A stretch of 64,000 nucleotides of DNA. Source: Phymorhynchus buccinoides (Eukaryota > Mollusca > Gastropoda > Neogastropoda > Raphitomidae). Numbering within the stretch: the stretch's first letter is position 1; each line of letters begins with the position of its first letter. Below, one piece after another: positions 11,181 through 20,339 of this stretch. Below the pieces are notes generated by a model that worked only from the letters and a program-made list of their open reading frames with translations, made no database searches and was not told where the DNA came from. The stretch is taken from the NCBI GenBank assembly GCA_017654935.2, contig CM065690.1, forward strand, positions 20,930,902-20,994,901, in the 5' to 3' direction. The position numbers were made by a program, and so were the translations under genes.

Positions 11181-11686
11181 TTAAAGGTGGACCCTGACGG
11201 ATGAGTTTTTGCAAGAAACACGTCGAGATCACCAGAAAGACAGCCTTTTCACGGATCGGAACACTCACTTTGCTCTGGTTTCCTAGAAATCAAACCGTCA
11301 AAACGGCGATTCCTCCTTGGCGGAGATACCGGACATAGTAGCCATTTTGGATGGGGTGGGTGGAGGTCACTCATTGTGGTTGAAGCGTTTTCTTTTTTTG
11401 TAATGCAGTAAAAAACAAAGGAGCTATTTCCTTTTTTGTGAGTGAAACTCCTTGCGAAAATTTTGTGCAAACGATTTGGCGGCCATTAGAAAAAAGACGG
11501 CACACGTCTTCTCTTTGGGTGAAAGAATTTGACTTCCAGCACCTCCACCAAGGAAGAATCGCAGATTTGACGGTTTGATTTCTAGGAAACCAGAGCAAGT
11601 AAGTGTTGCAATCTCTGTAAAGGGTGTTTTCCAGGTGATCTCGACGTGTTTCTTACAAAAACTCATCTGTCAGGGTGCCCCTTTAA
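11181..11686. mobile_element. Long-TIR MITE, about 506 bp
   Basis: The left arm starts TTAAAGGTGGACCCTGACGG; the reverse complement of the right end starts TTAAAGGGGCACCCTGACAG. Similarity continues for about 145 bp, including CTGGTTTCCTAGAAATCAAA with CCGTCAAA near the inner edge of both arms. Flanking TTAA could be a target duplication or part of the element. Confidence 0.88.
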
Positions 11687-11811
11687 GCAACACACAGCCA
11701 GATGAAAATCTACAGCCTTCTGGAAGTGGTCTGTATCCCAATGACAATCGCTATTGATGTCCACATTATGAGAAAAGTTCTTTAGTAACCTTAACTTTCA
11801 CATGGTGTCTC

Positions 11812-12085
11812 GCCTTAGCTTAAGGCTGATTCAGACCAATTGAAATAGGCTAGAACACCAAGGCTACATCAACATGTTATGTTATGCTATGCAGTTTTAA
11901 GCCATAACAAGCTCCTGGCATAACATCATCGGTCTCCAAAATCCTCCCAAGTGGGAGTGTGGCTGCCCACTTAACCCGACCACACACGTAATGTTCTCAT
12001 CCCTAGCTGGTGCATTTGTGCCATAGTGTTCAAGTGCTTCGGCTGTTGAGTCTTTTAGCCAGAGTACGAAAACAAGTAGTTATCG
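11812..12085. repeat. Dispersed repeat F, copy 1
   Basis: Blocks AGAACACCAAGGCTACATCA, GGAGTGTGGCTGCCCAC, CACACACGTAATGTTCTCAT and GTTCAAGTGCTTCGGCTGTT recur at 29740-29900, 32195-32290, 58925-59470 and 60808-60975. About 270 bp; probably a SINE or MITE. Confidence 0.85.
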
Positions 12086-12299
12086 AAAGAACTAATTCAC
12101 TTAATGAATGTTTAAATGTCACACTCAACTGGAATCCTTAGTGAAGTTCAGGTAGAAATGCAGGTTGTGATTTCCCCCTCTATCCCCATGGCAGAAGTCA
12201 CAACTTGCCTATCACTGTTGGCATGGGGAAAAAGGAAAAAATAACAATGTGCATTTCGCTATTTACTAAGACAAAACGTTATTACATTCTCTCTCTCGC

Positions 12300-12310
12300 T
12301 GTTCTTCTCC

Positions 12311-12346
<36 letters not shown>

Positions 12347-12385
12347 CCTCCAATCTGTCCTCTCTCTCTCTCTCTCTCACATTCT
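12300..12385. repeat. (CT)n microsatellite
   Basis: TCTCTCTC runs immediately downstream of the Toll-like receptor coding end. Confidence 0.95.
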
Positions 12386-12657
12386 CTGCTCTTCCACAAT
12401 GGCGTCAGCCAGGGCCCTCCACACCGGGAGGTGGCGGGGGGCTAAGGGGTGCCGTGTGGATGGAACACGTGGTGGGGATGTACCATGGGCAGCTGCGTCT
12501 GCAGGGAAGGCACGAGCTGGAGGCGAGGCATCCTCTCCAGGAAGACCACGACGACTCTCTCCGGGGTGAGGTCCGAGATGCAGTGAGTGGTTTGCTGCAC
12601 GGAGAACCCACACGACCAGTCGTCCTGGGAAAAGTCTGCTGTCACCAGCTACACTGT
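12377..12657 (-). pseudogene. Toll-like receptor terminal exon: TIR C-terminal half
   Basis: A long pyrimidine tract and CCCCACAG acceptor precede 12657. Joined in phase 0 after NVSWK it reads T-V-stop-LVTADFSQDDW: the TAG (12651-12649) replaces the hydrophobic residue of the usual S-x-K-T-V-F-V-L-S strand. Downstream, FSQDDWSCGFSVQQ and PERVVVVFLERMPRL match the FxxxxWCxxE and core-strand regions. The frame ends at TAG 12444-12442 after VFHPHGTP, while the expected FW-box sequence LPVWRALADAIVEEQ continues in another frame to a stop at 12377. A cryptic acceptor (GTGTAG|CTG, start 12648) would skip the TAG in phase but lose three residues. Confidence 0.78.
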
Positions 12658-12860
12658 CTGTGGGGAGAGAGAGAGGGGTGGGGTGGGGAGAAAGAGACGG
12701 AGAGAGAACATTTTAACATAGGAAATGCCATGCACACATAGAAAAAGGAAATGATTATAGATGTACAATTATGCTGACAGCATTTCATCATGAAGGTGAC
12801 ATGTTGCTTAGTCAGACAGACAGAGAGAGAGGGAGGGGGAGAGAGAGAGGGGGGGGGGGG
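12655..12860. repeat. (GA)n/(GGAGA)n purine-rich tracts in TLR intron
   Basis: GAGAGA and a G-run at 12845-12862. The part next to 12660 doubles as the polypyrimidine tract (minus strand) of the terminal TIR exon. Confidence 0.8.
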
Positions 12861-13469
12861 GAGGAACAGTGAATAAAAATGAGTTTGAATTATGCAGCCG
12901 CTAGGAAAGTCAAGTTCATATCAATTGATTCAAAAACAGTATTTCAAGTTTAGAATATTACTGTTAATAATTGCATGGTCGTGGAGCCAGCATGAGTGAG
13001 GTCGTAATCCTAGGATGACACCACGTCCGTCCACCGACAGCTCCCCAGAACACACTGATCCCCATGACTTGGACCCCAACACACCAAAGGCATAGACTGG
13101 GTGGGTAATTGAAATTGGGGTCAGCATGAGAGCAGGACATGCGAGGCCACAGAATTTGAAAACATATTTTGCTATGGCGATTGACGGAGATGAGGAGGAT
13201 TGCGGTGATGGTGGTGTGGAATTGCATTATGGTCTGAGACGTGACAGGGCTGTACTCTACGCTTCCTTTCATAATGATATCCCAGCGTTCACCAGAACCG
13301 AGAACTACAGACACCTGCAGTGTTGGTCATGAAATTAGAGCAACACTCTGAATTCGCATCCTTTATACTGAAAAAATATCGACTGCGTGGTTTCAGTTTC
13401 AGTCTGATCTTCCCACTGATCCCGTAGAACACTCACTCTGAGTAGAGTCAGTCCAGGACAAAAAAAACC

Positions 13470-13560
13470 ATCGTCTTTGATGGGATTCAAACCCGAGACC
13501 TGCCAACCACTAGTCATTAGTACCATTGTGCCAAGGCGGCTGGCATTAAATAAACTGTTC
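13470..13560 (-). repeat. tRNA-derived SINE head (minus)
   Basis: Reverse complement reads TTGGCACAATGGTACTAATG (A-box-like) and CGGGTTTGAATCCCATC (B box). Pol III promoter layout with no foldable full tRNA. Confidence 0.65.
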
Positions 13561-13617
13561 AGTCCTACAGATACTCTCCCGTGGGGATACCAGAGGGTCT
13601 TTTGTAGAAATGGTTCC

Positions 13618-13700
13618 CTCACACCAGCCACTGTGGCATAATGGTAAATTAGCGGAATACTGGCTGGGAGGTCACGGATTCGAATCTCATCAGAGGCGAG
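13618..13700 (+). repeat. tRNA-derived SINE head (plus)
   Basis: TGTGGCATAATGGTAAATTA (A box) and ACGGATTCGAATCTCATC (B box) are spaced as in a tRNA gene, followed by unrelated sequence with a T-run. Confidence 0.7.
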
Positions 13701-14189
13701 GGTTTTTTCGGTCCTGGACCGACTCCTAGACTCCTACCCAGAGTGAGTGGGTGGCTCAATGTGAAACCACGCCGTCGAGATACGTTCGCTTAACGGATGC
13801 GATTCTGAGAGTGTTGCTCTAATTTTATGACCAACACTGCAAGTGCCTGTAGTTCTCCGACCTGGTTAACGCCGGGATATCATTATGAAAGGAAGCGTAG
13901 AGTACAGCCCTGTTACGTGGTCTCAGACCAATACAGAACTCCATTGCATCAATATCAGCCTCAATCATCAAAAATAAAAATAAATTCTCAAATTATACGG
14001 CTTGCATGCCCTGCTCTCATGGTGACCTCAGTTTCGGTTTCCAATCCAGTTCATGCCCTTGGTGCGTTCGGGTCAAAGTCATGGGGATCAGTGTGTTCTG
14101 GGGAGCTGTCGATGGATGGATGTGGTGGTGCCCTCAGAGGAGGACCTGACTCACGCTGGCTCTGTGACTCAGACATTATTGTGGTCAGT

Positions 14190-14345
14190 AGGAGGCTTAG
14201 TAGGTGGTGTCTTGTGTAAAGGCTTCACTGAACTCCACCGAAGTGATTCAGCAACAGTGCAAAGTCTCCTCGGATGGTTGCTTGCTGACGGCCAAACATA
14301 GATTTGCTCCCCTTGGACTGCTGGTTTCGGACTCTGCGACTTAAC
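14190..14345 (+). repeat. Dispersed repeat H, copy 1
   Basis: AGGTGGTGTCTTGTGTAAAG, ACTGAACTCCACCGAAGTGA, TCTCCTCGGATGGTTG and GGTTTCGGACTCTGCGAC recur at 19800-19975 and, in part, at 46550-46650. Confidence 0.8.
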
Positions 14346-14480
14346 TCTTTAGGCGCAGAACGGCAGCATTCGCATCTGCGCTCATACTCGATAGGAAACT
14401 GAGCGATCGATGACGAAGAAGAATCCTACAGATACAACTAAAATCTCCCCACTGTTGCCCCTGATGACTCTCACCTTCCA

Positions 14481-15155
14481 GCTGACATTGATGCCGTGCA
14501 CTATGTTCTGGGCCCTGTCCATGGAAGGCTCCACGTCACTCAGCAGTGTTTTGCACAATGTTCTGGGCTCTGTCCGTGGCAGGCAGAGGCTTCACGTCAC
14601 TCAGCAGTGGTGTGCACGATGTTCTGGGCCCTGTCCATGGAAGGCAGAGGCTTCACGTCACTCAGCAGTGTGTGCACGATGTTCTGGGCCCTGTCCATGG
14701 AAGGCAGAGGATTCACGTCACTCAGCAGTGGTGTGCACGATGTTCTGGGCCCTGTCCATGGAAGGCAGAGGATCCACATCACTCAGCAGTGGTGTGCACG
14801 ATGTTCTGGGCCCTGTCCATGGAAGGCAGAGGATCCACATCACTCAGCAGTGGTGTGCACGATGTTCTGGGCCCTGTCCATGGAATGCAGAGGATCCACA
14901 TCACTCAGCAGTGGTGTGCACGATGTTCTGGGCCCTGTCCATAGAAGGTTCCACGTCACTCAGCAGCAGCCTCAGCTCAGGCCGGTGATGACGCAACAGG
15001 CCCGGTAGCGTCATGCAGGCCCAGATGACGTCACGGTCCGTGTTGGCGTAGACCAGGTTGGCGTCCTTGGCGAAGTCCCTCAGCCTGCTGGGAGCGTGGC
15101 GACGTCTGAGGGCCTGCCAGGCGGTGCGCAGCCTGCTCCATTGGGAGAACACCAG
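14481..15155 (-). pseudogene. Toll-like receptor exon: TIR N-terminal half, with internal array
   Basis: The frame at 15152-14904 reads SQWSRLRTAWQALRRRHAPS, then RLRDFAKDANLVYANTDRDV, then IWACMTLPGLLRHHRPELRL and LLSDVEPSMDRAQNIVH. DANLVYANTDRDVIW is the box-1 region and LSDVEPSMDRAQNIV the box-2 region of a TIR domain. The frame then closes in an eight-unit array of about 61 bp. The last unit (14520-14481) is the one that continues correctly: MDRAQNIVHGINVSWK|GTGAGA, donor phase 0. The 5' boundary is uncertain because it merges with the 84-bp array. Confidence 0.75.
14495..14965. repeat. About 61-bp array inside TIR exon, eight units
   Basis: GTTCTGGGCCCTGTCCATGG starts at 14505, 14560, 14621, 14681, 14742, 14803, 14864 and 14925. 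Interior units are 60-61 bp and carry an extra six bases that the first and last units lack. The length is not a multiple of three, so translation through the array cannot stay in frame. Confidence 0.95.
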
Positions 15156-16175
15156 GTAAGTCCCTCAGCCTGTTGGGACATGGTGAAGTCTGAGGGCCTG
15201 CCAGGCGTAGCGCAGCCTGCTCCATTGGGAGAACACCAGGTAAGTCCCTCAGCCTGTTGGGACGTGGTGACGTCTGAGGGCCTGCCAGGCGGTGCGCAGC
15301 CTGCTCCATTGGGAGAACACCAGGTAAGTCCCTCAGCCTGTTGGGACATGGTGACGTCTGAGGGCCTGCCAGGCGGTGCGCAGCCTGCTCCATTGGGAGA
15401 ACACCAGGTAAGTCCCTCAGCCTGTTGGGACATGGTGACGTCTGAGGGCCTGCCAGGCGGTGCGCAGCCTGCTCCATTGGGAGAACACCAGGTAAGTCCC
15501 TCAGCCTGTTGGGACATGGTGACGTCTGAGGGCCTGCCAGGCGGTGCGCAGCCTGCTCCACTGGGAGAACACCAGGTAAGTCCCTCAGCCTGTTGGGACA
15601 TGGTGACGTCTGAGGGCCTGCCAGGCGGTGCGCAGCCTGCTCCATTGGGAGAACACCAGGTAAGTCCCTCAGCCTGTTGGGACATGGTGACGTCTGAGGG
15701 CCTGCCAGGCGGTGCGCAGCCTGCTCCATTGGGAGAACACCAGGTAAGTCCCTCAGCCTGTTGGGACATGGTGACGTCTGAGGGCCTGCCAGGCGGTGCG
15801 CAGCCTGCTCCATTGGGAGAACACCAGGTAAGTCCCTCAGCCTGTTGGGACATGGTGACGTCTGAGGGCCTGCCAGGCGTAGCGCAGCCTGCTCCATTGG
15901 GAGAACACCAGGTAAGTCCCTCAGCCTGTTGGGACATGGTGACGTCTGAGGGCCTGCCAGGCGGTGCGCAGCCTGCTCCATTGGGAGAACACCAGGTAAG
16001 TCCCTCAGCCTGTTGGGACATGGTGAAGTCTGAGGGCCTGCCAGGCGGTGCGCAGCCTGCTCCATTGGGAGAACACCAGGTAAGTCCCTCAGCCTGTTAG
16101 GACATGGTGAAGTCTGAGGGCCTGCCAGGCGGAGCGCAGCCTGCTCCATTGGGAGAACACCAGGTAGGTCATGGA
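15075..16175. repeat. 84-bp array, 13 units, TLR juxtamembrane region
   Basis: GTCCCTCAGCC occurs at 15075, 15160, then every 84 bp to 16084, with a final partial unit at 16168. Twelve spacings are exactly 84 and the one next to the TIR exon is 85. Units are about 97% alike. Because 84 is divisible by three, two frames stay open for hundreds of codons. The receptor frame meets TGA once per unit. Confidence 0.97.
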
Positions 16176-16282
16176 CAGCACAAGGAGCTGAACAACGAGA
16201 ACAATGAGGAAGTTCAGTAAAAGCAAACGTGGGAAAAATGGAGCGTAATGAACAAGATGATAAAAGCGAATCAAAAGAGGAG
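16091..16282 (-). pseudogene. Toll-like receptor exon: transmembrane segment
   Basis: Acceptor CGTCTTGTAG at 16283-16292 joins in phase (G|CT) with the cap exon and opens a frame reading APLLIRFYHLVHYAPFFPR, then a helix LLLLNFLIVLVVQLLVLSM, then TYLVFSQWSRLR. The helix is about 24 hydrophobic residues followed by basic residues, as at an inner membrane face. The frame closes at TGA (16089-16091 region) inside the first 84-bp unit. A second strong acceptor, GTTGTTCAG, ends at 16188 and would select another frame. Confidence 0.75.
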
Positions 16283-16369
16283 CTACAAGACGAGGAAGGA
16301 TTATTTACATGTTTACATCCACATCCACACTCACAAGGACATGCATGCAAACAATGTAACAGACGCCTA

Positions 16370-16444
16370 CACACTCTCTCTCTCTCTCACATGCACACAC
16401 ATACTGACATAGGCTAAACACACACACACACACAGAGGGAGAGG

Positions 16445-16536
<92 letters not shown>

Positions 16537-16557
16537 GGAGGGAGGGAGGGAGGGAGG

Positions 16558-16618
<61 letters not shown>

Positions 16619-16620
16619 CT
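16370..16620. repeat. (CA)n, (GA)n and (GGGA)n microsatellites
   Basis: About 180 bp of GAGAGA interrupted by GGGAGGGAGG, preceded by ACACACAC. Confidence 0.97.
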
Positions 16621-16654
16621 AATGTTTAATGAGGGTAAACGGATAAGCTCAAGC

Positions 16655-17115
16655 TTCTTTACACCATGCCCTCGAGGGGAAAAAGAAAAGCCAAATAACA
16701 AGAAAAGGAAAACAAAGAGAAAGTATTTATTATTATTTGATGCAAGTTACAGAGCTCATAAGTCTGTTTCCAATTATCATTAGGTTTTAATAGATCAATA
16801 TTAAAATCGCCTAAGAGAATAATTTCCATTGAGTGGCTTAAAACATCTTCCATCATAAGTGAAAATCGGTCAAACCACTCAACCCGTTCCTCTGGATTTC
16901 TATATAGAATACCTACAAGAATCGGTTTAGTTCCCTTTAAACTAATTTCTAACCATATACATTCAATTTTGTATTTATTAAAATGATTTAGCTGTTTGTA
17001 CTTTAAAGATTTGTGTCTGTATATGAGATTAGACCTGTTTCTATTTTTTCTGTTGCATCTCTCCTTATGACATTGTAACCAGAAATCGTAATGTCATTGT
17101 CAGTCATAAGATCAT
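16655..17115 (-). mobile_element. LINE endonuclease fragment, degenerate
   Basis: The minus frame reads SMEIILLGDFNIDLLKPND, then WKQTYELCNLHQII. GDFN is the conserved motif of the apurinic-type endonuclease of CR1/L2/jockey-like LINEs. Upstream minus-strand sequence to about 17115 is consistent with earlier endonuclease segments but has stops. Bounded by (GA)n at 17122. Lies in the intron between the LRRCT and transmembrane exons. Confidence 0.7.
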
Positions 17116-17118
17116 TCT

Positions 17119-17119
<1 letters not shown>

Positions 17120-17186
<67 letters not shown>
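17120..17186. repeat. (GA)n microsatellite
   Basis: Uninterrupted GAGAGA for about 64 bp. Confidence 0.98.
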
Positions 17187-17187
<1 letters not shown>

Positions 17188-17189
17188 AT

Positions 17190-17990
17190 ACACATACAGA
17201 GTGGACAACAAAGGCTAGATAAAATGGGGGGGGGGGGGCTATTTGTGGCTAGGGGGATATATGCTGGCCCATTCCAGAATAAACCCCGGGGTACATTATA
17301 CCTGGGTATACTTAATAAAAAAATAAATAATGATCATATTATTAAACGCCAACTGTCCGTGAGTGTGTGTGTGTGTGTGTCTGTGTGGAACACAGAACGG
17401 GCCTCATAACTCCGCCGTTTTTTGACCGAATCGCTTCAAATTTTCAATCAGCCCTAACGTGGTCATGGCAACAGCAACCAAGGCGGCCGTGTCATTTGCG
17501 CGGTTTGGCAAATGCGCGAAACGCGTATCCACCGGCTTCTTGGCGCCCGTATTTCTGGACAGATTGCTTTCAAATTTGGAAGGTAGATGACGGGGGACAG
17601 TGACTATCTGTGTGCCAAACTGGCAGCGAATCGATTTATGAACGCGTGCGATATGCGACGCTTCACCTTTTCACAAACTGCGGCGAAACGAGACCCGACA
17701 TTGACTCGAAATGTGTAATGTGGAATGTGCATGACCAAGGATAGTGACTATCTTGGTGCAAAATTTCAACAGCATCCATTAATAAACGCGCATGACATGA
17801 GCCAATTTACATTTGCGCTGACCCAAAATGGACGTTAAGTTCAACAGTATACACAGAAAGCAATCACTACTGCCCGCAAGCGGGCAAGCAAAGGCTTGGA
17901 GAGCGGAGATTACTTTAGTGACAATACAATATTGTGCTATTCACCCAGTGAGAGCGGAGATTACTTTAACGCCTGCGCAAGCTGTCAGCA
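17190..17990. other. Repeat-like intronic stretch, no gene
   Basis: Includes (GT)n at 17360-17382 and ACTCCGCCGTTTTTTGACCG-type sequence typical of transposon interiors. GAGAGCGGAGATTACTTTA occurs twice, at 17900 and 17950. No coding domain. Confidence 0.45.
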
Positions 17991-17997
17991 GTGATTT

Positions 17998-18140
17998 GGG
18001 GTGGTGGGGGGGGGGTGTAGGGGGATGGTTGGGGTGGGGGTGCGGGGGATGGTTGGGGTGGGGGTGCGGGGGATGGTTGGGGGGGGGGGGGGGGATGGTT
18101 GGGGGGGGGGGGGGGGGTGAGGTGGGGGGTGGAACGGGAT
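17998..18140. repeat. G-rich minisatellite (GGGGATGGTTG)n
   Basis: Units of GGGGTG(C)GGGGGATGGTTG decay into near-pure G runs. There are many GGGG blocks on the plus strand, so G-quadruplex potential is high. Confidence 0.95.
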
Positions 18141-18169
18141 GAGAAGAAGATGGAAGGAGGGAGATATCA

Positions 18170-19480
18170 AATCAAATGTTTTATTGCCATTAGCAAACAA
18201 ACGCCCTTATGGCAAGGGGGGAACAACATTTAACATTCAAGGTAGACAACACTGGAATAAATGAAAATATAACTTAATAATCCCACTCTTTCAACTTCTC
18301 TTCTTTACTTTTTCTACTTTCTTCCCGGTAAACAGCTTCTTTCACAAGTATCCCATACAAACCTACACACTCATACATTTATCCATGGATACATGTATTG
18401 TATACACACTTACTTACACACACACTCTCTCTCTCAGAAGGAGGGAGAGAAGAAAAAAAGTAATAATGTAATATTTTGCGGACCCGGCGAAACCGCTACT
18501 CAGCGTTACCGGTACTAGGCGTTGCGCTAGTAATAATAATAATTAATCATGCTTATATAGCGCATAATCTTGCTAAGCAACTCAATGCGCTTTTCATACA
18601 AACATTTCTAACAGACTGGTTCACGTATCCTCACCATACATCTCTATGAAAAATGAATACATTAGAGAATGCATTGCATATAATCATAACACAACACACT
18701 AACACCCACCTCCCTTCAAACCACCCCACCCCACCCCAACCATCCCCCCACCCAAGCTTAACGACTATGCATGTCTCTGCCGTAGGGTTTTACTGAAGGG
18801 TTGAGTAGAACTAAAAGCATTAAAAAACAAAACACAATATTTCGAGGTGTGAATGCCAGAACTGCCCATCTGTGCTCTTTATTCCTTTTGAGATAGACCG
18901 TTCTGGCAGGCACCCCGTTGAAAGTCGATGAAAACGAACCCAAAGAGGTGAGAACTTTAGATTTAGGATGACAAATTTGAATAAGAGCAAACGAAAGTAA
19001 AAGTAAAAACAAATAACATAAGGGGATTAGTTAGTTAGTTAGTCTGTTATAGTCCCGTCAACAGATATGGTTATCTCAGGACTGTCACTGCATAAAGTTC
19101 GACCACGTATAGCAAAACACAAATCCATGAATCTTAACGCACAAAACCTGAAAACAAAAAATGTAGTACAATTCATAACATGACACTTCCATCATTATAC
19201 CCTATAGCAAATAAGTCCACACAGTGCTGGAAACGTGGAGCCACGCTACTCTCATTTATCGGATCCAGGTTAAAAAAAACAGTAAAAAAGGATAACAAAT
19301 ACATACTAGTAAGCTAAAATACATAAAAGTCTATATAAGCAAATATGCACTGCAGAATGGACAACAAGTGGCCACTGAAGTGCGTAACGTCTCACGCGTG
19401 GACGCCAGTCGCAGTGTACAATAAAAAAAACCTGGCATGTCATAAATTGTAAAAAGGAAAAACGTGGAAGGGTTTTATAG
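18170..19480. other. Repeat fragments, no gene
   Basis: Holds TTTATTGCCATTAGC (18180), a retroelement-tail-like motif; TTATATAGCGCATAATCTTGCTAAG with AATGCGC (18550-18590); a C-rich block at 18705-18755; and TTAGTTAGTTAG at 19030. Nothing coding is supported. Confidence 0.45.
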
Positions 19481-19670
19481 AAAAAATGCAGGAGAATGGA
19501 CCAACAAGGAAGAAAGAAGTAGATGCCAGAAAGCAAAAAGAAGAGAAAAGGCAGAGTCAAAGAGAGTGATAGAGTAGGGGAAGTTACTAGCATAGAACTT
19601 CCAGAAGAAGGGGAACTATTTCTGCTGAAAGGCCCCCCCGGTATCCCCATGGGAGGGCCCTATCCGCTTA
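19480..19670 (+). repeat. Dispersed repeat A, copy 4
   Basis: GCAGGAGAATGGACCAACAA, GGGGAAGTTACTAGCATAGA, ACTTCCAGAAGAAGGGG and GGTATCCCCATGGGAGG match the family A core. Confidence 0.8.
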
Positions 19671-19779
19671 AGCCAGTCTAAGCCGTTGCCCGCCTCCTAT
19701 GACAAGGACGTGTGGTTGGAACATAAGGGGATAAATGTTACCATAACTGAAGTGATTGACATAACATTCACATTGTACG

Positions 19780-20060
19780 CTGGCTCCGCGACTAAGACAT
19801 CATTGTTTGTCAGTAGGTGGTGTCCTGCGTATGTTAACTCAGAACAGGCTCCACCGAACTCCACTGAAGTGACTCAGCAGCAGTGCAGTGTCTCCTCGGT
19901 TGGTTGTCATGTCTCCTGACAGCGTAACCTAGAATCGCTCCCCGGCAGGTTTCGGATTCTGCGACCCGACAAACCAGAGTGTGGCTGCGAGTTGGACTAG
20001 GAATGAGCAACGTTTGAGCAATGCCACTGTACGGCCCAGAAGATGGGACAGCAAAAAGCA
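19780..20060 (+). repeat. Dispersed repeat H, copy 2
   Basis: ACTCCACTGAAGTGACTCAG, TCTCCTCGGTTGGTTG and GGTTTCGGATTCTGCGACC match 14190-14345. The right part, CACTGTACGGCCCAGAAGAT with GGGACAGCAAAAA, recurs at 46720-46750. Confidence 0.8.
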
Positions 20061-20109
20061 AAAGAAAAACAAAACAAAACCCCAAAACATTCACACTGAA
20101 GTCGTTTAC

Positions 20110-20336
20110 CTGTGTGAGTATCAGGCCTACTCAGCATCTTGGTCCCCACGCAGTTCCTCCAGTGATCCAACATGGCCACCATCACCCGGTGCATGTCAGT
20201 CGTCTCCCCTGTCTCCCGCGTGCAGAAGTTGCCTCCCTTGCCCTGGCCATCCAGCGTCATGCGCGGGGTCCCCAGCCAGTGAACCAGGTCCAGGTTGCTG
20301 CACGTGCAGGTCAGGGGGTTGTGGCGCAGGCTCAGA
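20110..20336 (-). pseudogene. Toll-like receptor exon: LRR C-terminal cap
   Basis: Acceptor CCCCCACAG at 20337-20345, donor G|GTAAAC at 20109-20104, end phase 1. It reads SLRHNPLTCTCSNLDLVHWL and later LDHWRNCVGTKMLS. The NPL-x-C-x-C start, the W, and cysteine spacing C-x-C-x25-C-x23-C are those of the LRRCT cap next to the membrane in Toll-like receptors. This exon is itself open and intact. On the plus strand it lies directly after repeat H (19780-20060). Confidence 0.85.
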
Positions 20337-20339
20337 CTG

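Larger units (their letters stand above)
12960..14190. mobile_element. Large inverted-repeat element, about 1.2 kb
   Basis: Arms of roughly 370 bp at 12975-13345 and 13808-14170 are reverse complements. Examples: CATAATGATATCCCAGCGTT in the left arm against AACGCCGGGATATCATTATG in the right; GTGTTGGTCATGAAATTAGA against TCTAATTTTATGACCAACAC; CAGAACACACTGATCCCCATGA against its complement near 14085. The central 460 bp holds two tRNA-like SINE heads. It lies in the last intron of the Toll-like receptor. Confidence 0.85.
12377..20336 (-). pseudogene. Toll-like receptor 3' part (LRRCT, TM, TIR), disrupted
   Basis: Four exons on the minus strand encode, in order, a leucine-rich-repeat C-terminal cap (20336-20110), a membrane-spanning segment (from 16282), the first half of a TIR domain (ending 14481) and the second half (from 12657). 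This is the ectodomain-base, membrane and signalling part of a Toll-like receptor, a single-pass receptor whose cytoplasmic TIR recruits TIR adaptors such as MyD88. The leucine-rich repeats should lie upstream, but none is visible between 20337 and the window edge. As sequenced it carries an in-frame TAG in the TIR, a frameshift before the FW motif, an 84-bp array between membrane and TIR, and a 61-bp array over the box-2 region. Box 2 is also atypical (LSDVEPS instead of the usual RD-x-x-PG). A functional gene is possible only if splicing removes the arrays and the stop and frameshift are assembly errors. Confidence 0.8.

Noticed and set aside
14410..15008. 192- and 170-codon plus-strand frames (MFWALSMEGRG repeats)
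   Set aside because: Antisense translation of the about-61-bp array; the sense strand has the TIR match.
15140..16170. Plus-strand splice donors CAG|GTAAGT in every 84-bp unit
   Set aside because: Perfect consensus but on the strand opposite the receptor; a chance product of the coding sequence, repeated by the array.
15075..16175. CRISPR-like array
   Set aside because: Units are contiguous and nearly identical, with no unique spacers, in a eukaryotic gene context. The same applies to the 52-bp and 91-bp arrays.
15031..16374. 447-codon minus-strand and 334-codon plus-strand open frames
   Set aside because: They are by-products of an 84-bp tandem array (a multiple of three). Neither frame has a domain. 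I mention the minus one only as a possible alternative tail of the receptor.
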